From: Spirochaetaceae bacterium
GTDB taxonomy: Bacteria; Myxococcota_A; UBA9160; UBA4427
Length of the DNA: 64,000 nucleotides
Reading direction: 5' to 3'
Assembly (NCBI GenBank): GCA_020632655.1
Contig: JACKFD010000008.1
Coordinates: 1-64,000 of the forward strand
Below the pieces are notes generated by a model. The model did no database searches. It saw nothing but the letters and a program-made list of their open reading frames with translations, and was not told the origin of the DNA. Position 1 is the first letter of the stretch, and each line of letters starts with the position of its first letter. This document shows, piece by piece, positions 58,957-64,000 of this stretch. A program made the translations under genes and the position numbers.

Positions 58957-59172
58957 CCGGGTGCGCTCCCGCGGCGCTGCGCCGGGCCACAGCCGGGTGC
59001 GCTCCCGCGGCGCTGCGGCGCGCCCCATCCGGGTGCGCTCCTGCGACGCTGCGCCGGGCCCCATCCGGGTGCGCTCCTGCGACGCTGCGGCGCGCCCCAT
59101 CCGGGTGCGCTCCCGCGACGCGGCACCGGGCCACAGCCGGACGCGCATCTGCGGCACGGCGCCACCGGTCGG
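58957..59172. repeat. Six tandem 36-bp repeats upstream of a sigma-54-type promoter
   Basis: Units start at 58957, 58993, 59029, 59065, 59101 and 59137. Each opens CCGGGTGCGCTC and then has CYGCGRCGCTGCG followed by a variable GC-rich end; the sixth is degenerate (CCGGACGCGCATCTGCG). The repeats are contiguous with no spacers. They lie about 65-280 bp upstream of the promoter, the usual distance of sigma-54 enhancer sites. Confidence 0.92.
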
Positions 59173-59235
59173 CGCGTCGCGTGGGGCCTGGCGTCGCGAG
59201 GACGAGCCTCGGGCGTGACGCTGCGTGGATCGGGC

Positions 59236-59251
59236 TGGCACGTCGCTTGCT
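59236..59251 (+). promoter_or_regulatory. Perfect sigma-54-type promoter of the CBS-DksA gene
   Basis: TGGCACgtcgcTTGCT matches the -24/-12 consensus at every conserved position with exact spacing. The following bases CTCCC are shared with the K+ channel promoter, giving a common 13-mer CGCTTGCTCTCCC. It lies 53 bp before ATG 59305. Confidence 0.85.
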
Positions 59252-59304
59252 CTCCCACGGTTGCAATGCTGCGACCGCAGCCCCTCGCCAGGAGCCCCGC
59301 CGCC

Positions 59305-60111
59305 ATGGATCTCGAGATCAAGGCCTTCATGACCGGGTCGCCCGTGACGATCGCCCCCGAGACCTCGGCGCTCGCCGCCCTCGATCTCATGATCGACCAC
59401 GCGATCCGACATCTGCCCGTCGTGACCGCGAGCGGCCGGATCCATGGCGTCGTGTCCTTCGAGGATCTGCGGGCGGCACTGCCGATTCCCGTGAGCCTGC
59501 GGGTTCCGCCGGACGCCCGGGCGCGGGAGGCCGCACGGGACGTCTCCGTCGCCGAGGTGATGACCCACTCGCCGATCACGATCGCCGCCGACGCCCCGCT
59601 CGACGAGGCGGTCTCGAAGATGCTCGAAGGGCGCTTCGGCTGCCTGCCGGTCGTCGACGAGGCCGGTCGTCTCGACGGGATCCTGACCGAGACCGATCTG
59701 CTCCAGGCCCTCGCGACCCTGCTCTGGTCGGCCGGCGGCGACACGCCGCGACGTCGCCCGCCCGAGCCGGAGACCCTCGTCGGCGCACTCGAGCGCGAGC
59801 GCGCGCACCTGCTGCAGCAGCTCGAAGGGCTCGAGCACGCCGAGCACGCCCGGGTCCGTTCGCATCGCGAGACGGCCCACGACCTCGTCGACGAGGCGCA
59901 GGACCGGGAGGCCGGGATCCTGGGCGAGCGCCTCGCCGAGATCGCCGCGCGGCGCGTCCACGCGATCGACGCCGCCCTCGAGCGGGCCGAGCGCGGGATG
60001 CTCGAGCGCTGCGAGGCCTGCGGCGAGCGCATCCCCGAGCGGCGGCTGCGGGCGTTGCCGGGCACGACACTCTGCATACGCTGCGGACGCGCCGCCGAGC
60101 AGATCCGTTAG
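59305..60111 (+). CDS. CBS-pair protein fused to a DksA/TraR-type domain
   Basis: Protein of 268 residues. Two CBS motifs (residues ~7-60 and ~84-140: IRHLPVVTASGRIHGVVSFEDL and GCLPVVDEAGRLDGILTETD, quoted in part) should bind an adenosine nucleotide. From ~157 comes a coiled coil with the tip motif DLVDEA (193-198), the DxxDxA form by which DksA acts in the RNA polymerase secondary channel. Then IDAALERAERGMLERCEACG and a C4 zinc finger (C236, C239, C257, C260; spacing 2-17-2). So it looks like a DksA-like transcription factor whose action may respond to cellular energy charge. Transcription is probably sigma-54 dependent. Start ATG 59305 has AGGAG upstream; an earlier ATG at 59215 lies before the promoter. 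Confidence 0.92.
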   Translation: MDLEIKAFMTGSPVTIAPETSALAALDLMIDHAIRHLPVVTASGRIHGVVSFEDLRAALPIPVSLRVPPDARAREAARDVSVAEVMTHSPITIAADAPLDEAVSKMLEGRFGCLPVVDEAGRLDGILTETDLLQALATLLWSAGGDTPRRRPPEPETLVGALERERAHLLQQLEGLEHAEHARVRSHRETAHDLVDEAQDREAGILGERLAEIAARRVHAIDAALERAERGMLERCEACGERIPERRLRALPGTTLCIRCGRAAEQIR

Positions 60112-60172
60112 GCGCCGGCCGGACGCGCCGTCGATCGGGCGGCCGTTTCCGGGGCGCGGAGGACGAACGACC

Positions 60173-60661
60173 ATGCAACACGCGCACGATCCCCGCAGAC
60201 AGGCCCCCTCCCCCTCCCGTCTCCTCACCGCCCTCCCGGCGATCGCGATCGCCGTCCTCGTCGGATGGCTCGTGGCCGCCTGCGACCAGGGTGACACCCG
60301 GTGGGAGACGGCGACGGACGCGGTCGGCGCAGCGATCGGTGAGGACGAACGCTTCGACCTGCGGTGGCGGGAATACCGGGATGCCGTGGTCTCCTCCCTC
60401 GACGTGATGCGCGAGACCCTCGACACCGCTCGCGTCGAGGCGAACGTCGTCGACCGCGCGCAGATCTCCCGGATGGCCGAGCGCGTCGACACGCTTCGCA
60501 GCGACCTCGTCGCGGAGGTCGACGCCGCCTCCGAAGGCAAGCACGCGCGACGAGCCGCCCTCGAGGCGGAGTTCGGAGCCCTGCGCGGCGACGTCGAGGC
60601 GCTGCTCGTGCGCCTCGGTCACTCGCCGGACGAGTTCCGGGCCTGGCAGGACGCCGACTGA
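60173..60661 (+). CDS. Lipoprotein of unknown function with coiled coil
   Basis: Protein of 162 residues with a signal region LLTALPAIAIAVLVGWLVAAC, the Cys at about 37 fitting a lipobox. The mature part is almost entirely alpha-helical with heptads (DTLRSDLVAEVDAASEGKHA, RAALEAEFGALRGDVEALLV). I do not recognise a family. ATG 60173 is preceded by GGAGGA. It starts 61 bp after the CBS-DksA gene on the same strand and could share its transcript; the PIMT gene begins 38 bp after it, so the three form a likely operon. Confidence 0.8.
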   Translation: MQHAHDPRRQAPSPSRLLTALPAIAIAVLVGWLVAACDQGDTRWETATDAVGAAIGEDERFDLRWREYRDAVVSSLDVMRETLDTARVEANVVDRAQISRMAERVDTLRSDLVAEVDAASEGKHARRAALEAEFGALRGDVEALLVRLGHSPDEFRAWQDAD

Positions 60662-60699
60662 TCGCGCGATCGCGCAGTGCAGGCGGATCGGCGCGGGGG

Positions 60700-61449
60700 A
60701 TGCGAAGCGCGGGTCTCGCGATGGGGGTCGCGCTGCTCGTGATGGCTTGCGGAGGCGGATCGACGAGCGAGTCCCGAGGCGGAGATCCGGTGCGCGACGA
60801 CGAGTACGCCTACGAGCGCGAGCGCATGGTGACGCTCCAGATCGAGGCGCGCGGCGTCGCGGACGAACGGGTCCTGCGCGCGATGCGTCGCGTCCGCCGC
60901 CATCGCTTCACCCCGGACATCGATCCCGCGCGCGCCTACGACGACCATCCGCACCCGATCGGCGAGGGGCAGACGATCAGTCAGCCCTACATCGTCGCCC
61001 TGATGAGCGAGGCGGCGCACCTGCGCCCCCCCTGTCGCGTGCTCGAGGTCGGGACCGGCTCGGGCTATCAGGCCGCCGTGCTGGCGGAGATGGGCTGCGA
61101 GGTCTTCTCGATCGAGATCGTCGAGCCCCTCGCCCGCAGCGCCCGCGGCTTCCTCGAGGCCGAAGGCTACGGCGACCGCGTGCACGTCCGCGCCGGCGAC
61201 GGCTATCGCGGCTGGCCCGAGCAAGCGCCCTTCGACGCGATCCTCGTCACTGCCGCCGTACCCCGTCTCCCGCAACCGCTGCTCGATCAGCTCGCGCCGG
61301 GCGGGCGGCTCGTCGTTCCGGTCGGGGAATATTGGCAGGTGCTCGAGGTGCACGAGCGGACGCCCGACGGATTCAGTCGGCGCGCGCTCTCCGATGTCCG
61401 CTTCGTCCCGATGACCGGCGAGATCCGGCGACGCGGCGAGCCGGACTGA
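60700..61449 (+). CDS. pcm: Protein-L-isoaspartate O-methyltransferase with lipoprotein signal
   Basis: PIMT of 249 residues that methylates damaged isoaspartyl residues using S-adenosylmethionine. PHPIGEGQTISQPYIVALM is the family active-site segment, CRVLEVGTGSGYQAAVLAEM the SAM-binding loop and GWPEQAPFDAILVTAAVPRL the following strand. The N terminus MRSAGLAMGVALLVMACGGG is a short lipoprotein signal with Cys at 17, so the enzyme would be exported, where SAM is not expected. ATG 60700 was chosen because it creates this signal and follows GGGGG. It is the third gene after the CBS-DksA gene, so expression under the same sigma-54 promoter is plausible. Confidence 0.9.
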   Translation: MRSAGLAMGVALLVMACGGGSTSESRGGDPVRDDEYAYERERMVTLQIEARGVADERVLRAMRRVRRHRFTPDIDPARAYDDHPHPIGEGQTISQPYIVALMSEAAHLRPPCRVLEVGTGSGYQAAVLAEMGCEVFSIEIVEPLARSARGFLEAEGYGDRVHVRAGDGYRGWPEQAPFDAILVTAAVPRLPQPLLDQLAPGGRLVVPVGEYWQVLEVHERTPDGFSRRALSDVRFVPMTGEIRRRGEPD

Positions 61450-61479
61450 GATCCGGCGGCCGTCGCCGCGCGGGCCCGC

Positions 61480-62943
61480 TCACGCGAGGTGGAGGGCGTC
61501 GTCGTCCGACTCGGTCATGAGCCGGCGGTAGTCGTCCATGTCGCCCGGGTACTGGGTCACGATCCGGCCCGAAGGCGCGCGGTAGTAGCCGTGGCAGTCG
61601 GCCTGCCAGACGTCGACGCCGGCGATCCGCGCCTGGAGCGTCTCGTTGTAGGCGAACATGGCCTCGGGGCGGACCTCGACCGTGCGGCGACCGGTCTCCC
61701 ACACGCGTCGGATCTGCCGGAGCGCGTAGTCGACCTGTCGCTCGATCATGTAGAGGATCGACCCGTTGTTCGTGTTCGGGCCGTAGAGCATGAAGAGGTT
61801 CGGGAAGCCCGCCGTCAGCACGCCCTTGTAGGCGATCGCGCCCTCGCGCCAGGCCTCCGAGAGCGAACGTCCGCCGGGCCCCCGCACGTCGACCGCCGAC
61901 AGGAAGCGCGTGGTCTCGAAGCCCGTCGCGAAGATCAGGGTGTCGTAGGTCCGCTCCTCGCCCGAGGCGAGCCGCGTCCCCGTCGGCGTAATCGCCTCGA
62001 TCGGCTCCGTCACGAGCTCGACGTTCGAGCGGTTGAAGGTCGGGTACCAGTCGTTCGAGATGAGCGGGCGCTTGCAGCCGAAGGGATGCGTCGGCGTGAG
62101 CGCCCGTCGGGTCGCGGGATCGCGCACGACCTCGATCGCCGCGCGCGCCGCCCGCTCCGCCACGGCGAGCGCCGCGGGGTCGTAGGAGACCAGCGCGTTC
62201 ACGCCGGCGTAGATCTCGTCGCGCACCGCTCGGATCGCCCCGGGGTCGCGCCGGAAGCCCTCGAGCCGGGTCGCGTCGTAGGGCTCGTCCTGCTTCGGCC
62301 CGACCCAGTTCGCCGTGCGCTGGTAGACGTCGAGATGCGCCACCTCCCGCGCGATCACGGGCACGAGCTGCACGGCGCTCGCCGCGCTGCCGATCACGGC
62401 GACCCGCTCGCCCGCGAGGTCGTGTCCCTCGTTCCAGCGCGCCGAGTGGAAGGCCGTGCCCGCGAAGTCCTCGCGCCCCGGGATCTGCGGCCAGACGGGC
62501 TCACCGAACATCCCGACCGCCCCGACCAGGAAGTCGAGCTCGAAGCGCTCCCCCGCCTCGGTCTCGACGCGCCAGCACGAAGCGACCGCGTCCCAATCGG
62601 CGCGCCGCACACCGCAGCCGAGGCGCAGGTAGGGCGTCACACCGTACTTCGCCGCGCAATGCTCCATGTAGGCGCGGATCTCGGGCTGCGTGCCGAAGGG
62701 CTTCGACCAGTCCGGGTAGGGCTCGAAGGAGAAGCTGTAGAGATGCGAGGCGACGTCGCACTCACAGCCCGGATAGCGGTTGTGGTACCAGGTGCCGCCG
62801 ACGCCCTCGCCGCGCTCGAAGACGACCAGATCGTCGAGGCCCGCCTCGAGCAGGCGGATCGCCATGCAGAGGCCGCCGGGCCCCGCGCCGATGATGCCGA
62901 CGCGCGGCGTGCGCGCCGCGGCGGTCGATGCTCGTTCCGTCAT
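61480..62943 (-). CDS. Baeyer-Villiger-type flavin monooxygenase
   Basis: FAD/NADPH monooxygenase of 487 residues. The FAD Rossmann motif is GIIGAGPGG (16-24), the NADPH one VAVIGSAASAVQLVP (~180-194; last Gly positions replaced by Ser/Ala), and the BVMO fingerprint FxGxxxHxxxW is met by FAGTAFHSARW (160-170). RYPGCECDVASHLYSFSF is the BVMO-like segment after the flavin site, and IFATGFETTRFL the late ATG motif. It would insert oxygen into ketones or oxidise heteroatoms. ATG 62943 lacks a strong ribosome site. It is alone on its strand, divergent from the hydrolase gene (218 bp). Confidence 0.93.
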   Translation of the reverse strand: MTERASTAAARTPRVGIIGAGPGGLCMAIRLLEAGLDDLVVFERGEGVGGTWYHNRYPGCECDVASHLYSFSFEPYPDWSKPFGTQPEIRAYMEHCAAKYGVTPYLRLGCGVRRADWDAVASCWRVETEAGERFELDFLVGAVGMFGEPVWPQIPGREDFAGTAFHSARWNEGHDLAGERVAVIGSAASAVQLVPVIAREVAHLDVYQRTANWVGPKQDEPYDATRLEGFRRDPGAIRAVRDEIYAGVNALVSYDPAALAVAERAARAAIEVVRDPATRRALTPTHPFGCKRPLISNDWYPTFNRSNVELVTEPIEAITPTGTRLASGEERTYDTLIFATGFETTRFLSAVDVRGPGGRSLSEAWREGAIAYKGVLTAGFPNLFMLYGPNTNNGSILYMIERQVDYALRQIRRVWETGRRTVEVRPEAMFAYNETLQARIAGVDVWQADCHGYYRAPSGRIVTQYPGDMDDYRRLMTESDDDALHLA

Positions 62944-63161
62944 GGGGCGAAAGCCTACGCCCGCGCCCGACGGCCGACAACGCCGTGCGCGGTCTCCCTC
63001 TGCGCCGTCGCGGCGCGTCGGGCGGGCGCCGGTCGGGGCGTTGTGCGCGCGGGCGGGCTGGCCGAGAGTATCCGGGCTCGCGCCTCGCCCGCGGCCGGGC
63101 CCGCACGCACGCGGAGACGCACCGGGCCCAGCGCGCACGACACGACGAAGAGGAGACACGC

Positions 63162-64000
63162 ATGTGTGACGAGCGGAGCTTCGCGGACATGGACGCCCAC
63201 GCGGCCGGCACGGGCGGCCTCACGCGCCGCGAGTTCGGCGTGCTCTCGGTCGGTGCCGGGCTCGCGATGATGTGGCCGGGCGAGGCGATTGCTGCGGAGC
63301 TCTCGGGCACGGAGGTCACGATCGAGACGCCGGACGGTCGCGCCGACGCCTTCTTCGTGCATCCGAAGACGGGTCGCCATCCGGGCGTGCTGCTCTGGCC
63401 CGATGCGTTCGGCTTGCGGCCGACGATGCGGCAGATGGCGTCGCGGCTCGCGGCCGAGGGCTACGCCGTCCTCGCGGTGAATCCGTACTACCGCACGGCG
63501 CCCGCCCCGGTCCTGCCCGAGGGCGCGGACTTCGCGGATCCGCCGACCCGCGAGCGGATCATGTCCCTGATGGGCTCGATCACGTCGGAGACCCAGGCCC
63601 GGGACGCCCGCGCCTTCGTCGACTTCCTCGACGCGCAGCCGGCGGTCGCCCCGGACCGCAAGATCGGCACGATGGGCTACTGCATGGGGGGGCCTTTCAC
63701 GATGCGGACGGCGGCGGCACGACCCGATCGCGTGGGCGCCGCGGCGTCCTTCCACGGCGGCCGCCTCGTCACGAAGGGCGAGGACAGCCCGCATCTGCTG
63801 ATCCCGAAGATGAAGGCGCACTACCTGATCGCGATCGCCGAGAACGACGACCAGCAGGAGCCCGAGACGAAGGACGTGCTGCGCAAGGCTTTCGCGGACA
63901 ACGGCCTGGAGGCGGAGATCGAGGTCTATCAGGGTGCGCTGCACGGCTGGTGCCCGCCGGACATGAAGGTCTACGACGAGGCGCTGGCGGAGAAGGCGTG
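63162..64000 (+). CDS. Tat-exported dienelactone hydrolase-family protein (partial)
   Basis: First 279 residues of an alpha/beta hydrolase of the dienelactone hydrolase (DLH) family; the gene runs off the right edge. The N terminus has a twin-arginine signal (LTRREFGVLSVGAGLAMMWP, motif RREFG). The nucleophile elbow is GTMGYCMGGPF with Cys as in DLH, an Asp lies in IAENDDQQEPET, and the His in QGALHGWCPPD, so the triad is complete. It probably acts in the periplasm on lactones or esters. ATG 63162 follows AGAGGAG. The upstream BVMO-like gene is divergent; BVMO products are lactones or esters, so a joint pathway is possible. Confidence 0.9.
   Translation, partial: MCDERSFADMDAHAAGTGGLTRREFGVLSVGAGLAMMWPGEAIAAELSGTEVTIETPDGRADAFFVHPKTGRHPGVLLWPDAFGLRPTMRQMASRLAAEGYAVLAVNPYYRTAPAPVLPEGADFADPPTRERIMSLMGSITSETQARDARAFVDFLDAQPAVAPDRKIGTMGYCMGGPFTMRTAAARPDRVGAAASFHGGRLVTKGEDSPHLLIPKMKAHYLIAIAENDDQQEPETKDVLRKAFADNGLEAEIEVYQGALHGWCPPDMKVYDEALAEKA

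Larger units (their letters stand above)
58869..59304. other. Regulatory region between PEP-CTERM and CBS-DksA genes
   Basis: 436 bp. From left: 88 bp with no recognisable signal, the six 36-bp repeats (58957-59172), 63 bp of plain sequence, the sigma-54-like promoter (59236-59251), and a 53-bp leader with AGGAG before ATG 59305. Open frames through the repeats are a result of the unit length being a multiple of three. Confidence 0.7.

Noticed and set aside
58957..59172. CRISPR array
   Set aside because: Units are contiguous with no spacers, the units vary, and no cas genes are present.
58772..59218. Open frame encoding 12-residue repeats (RVRSRGAAPGHS type) through the 36-bp array
   Set aside because: The frame is open only because the unit is a multiple of three; it is antisense to the PEP-CTERM gene at its start and has no ribosome site.
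1..64000. Transposons, integrases, attachment sites, tRNA or rRNA genes
   Set aside because: No transposase, integrase or recombinase motifs, and no cloverleaf or rRNA-like sequence was seen on either strand.

Overview
The window is about 70% GC, densely coded, and has no rRNA, tRNA, phage, transposon or CRISPR. Lipoprotein signals, an RND exporter, an EmrAB-type pump, PEP-CTERM tails and sigma-54-type promoter matches indicate a Gram-negative bacterium. The mix of F420-type oxidoreductases, P450, Baeyer-Villiger-type monooxygenase, tungsten aldehyde oxidoreductase and NAD-linked formate dehydrogenase suits an uncultured high-GC Deltaproteobacteria-like lineage (Myxococcota or Binatota type). 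No phylogenetic marker is present, so this placement is an inference.

Layout. 1-6 kb: partial GntR regulator, quinone-oxidoreductase-like enzyme, hybrid histidine kinase, RND/MMPL exporter. 6-19 kb: MFS permease, TrkA-type K+ channel behind a sigma-54-like promoter, a TetR-P450-LLM-2OG oxygenase unit, PpnP with a zinc alcohol dehydrogenase, an Old Yellow Enzyme homologue, a PhyH dioxygenase, a nucleoside hydrolase, an AmpG-like MFS and a metzincin-like protease. 19-31 kb: membrane protein, ferritin-like protein, two exported proteins, a TetR-controlled catabolic operon (amidohydrolase, Ddn-like protein, nitronate monooxygenase) facing a flavin monooxygenase-like gene across a perfect palindromic operator, then a coupled AOR-MoaD-patatin unit. 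31-37 kb: complete fdsGBA-fdhD-fdsD formate dehydrogenase operon with ATGA/GTGA overlaps at every junction. 37-52 kb: lipoprotein, a large beta-helix/VCBS PEP-CTERM protein, a MalT/BTAD regulator with a small companion ORF, a flippase-like membrane protein, two P-type ATPases (Ca-type and MgtA-type) led by a 65-codon ORF, and a glycosyltransferase. 52-64 kb: EmrAB-like pump, DUF3465 protein, carbamate kinase with a cyclic-2,3-diphosphoglycerate-synthetase-like GTPase, a PEP-CTERM protein, a CBS-DksA fusion, a lipoprotein, a lipoprotein-type PIMT, a BVMO-like flavoprotein and a partial Tat-exported dienelactone hydrolase.

Two themes stand out. First, sigma-54-like -24/-12 elements precede a K+ channel, a flippase-like gene, the MgtA unit, a glycosyltransferase, a ferritin-like gene (weak) and a CBS-DksA protein that keeps the DksA coiled-coil-tip motif and C4 zinc finger. 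The CBS-DksA promoter is a perfect consensus match and has six tandem 36-bp repeats upstream, where enhancer sites would lie. This looks like a stress or ion-homeostasis regulon with its own RNA-polymerase secondary-channel factor. Second, short tandem duplications (15, 33, 35, 36, 36 and 39 bp) sit at gene boundaries and have multiplied translation starts, a protein N-terminus, stop codons and 3' ends.

Seven of eleven convergent gene pairs overlap tail to tail, by up to 195 bp. Long antisense open frames are common because of the GC content and were left out.
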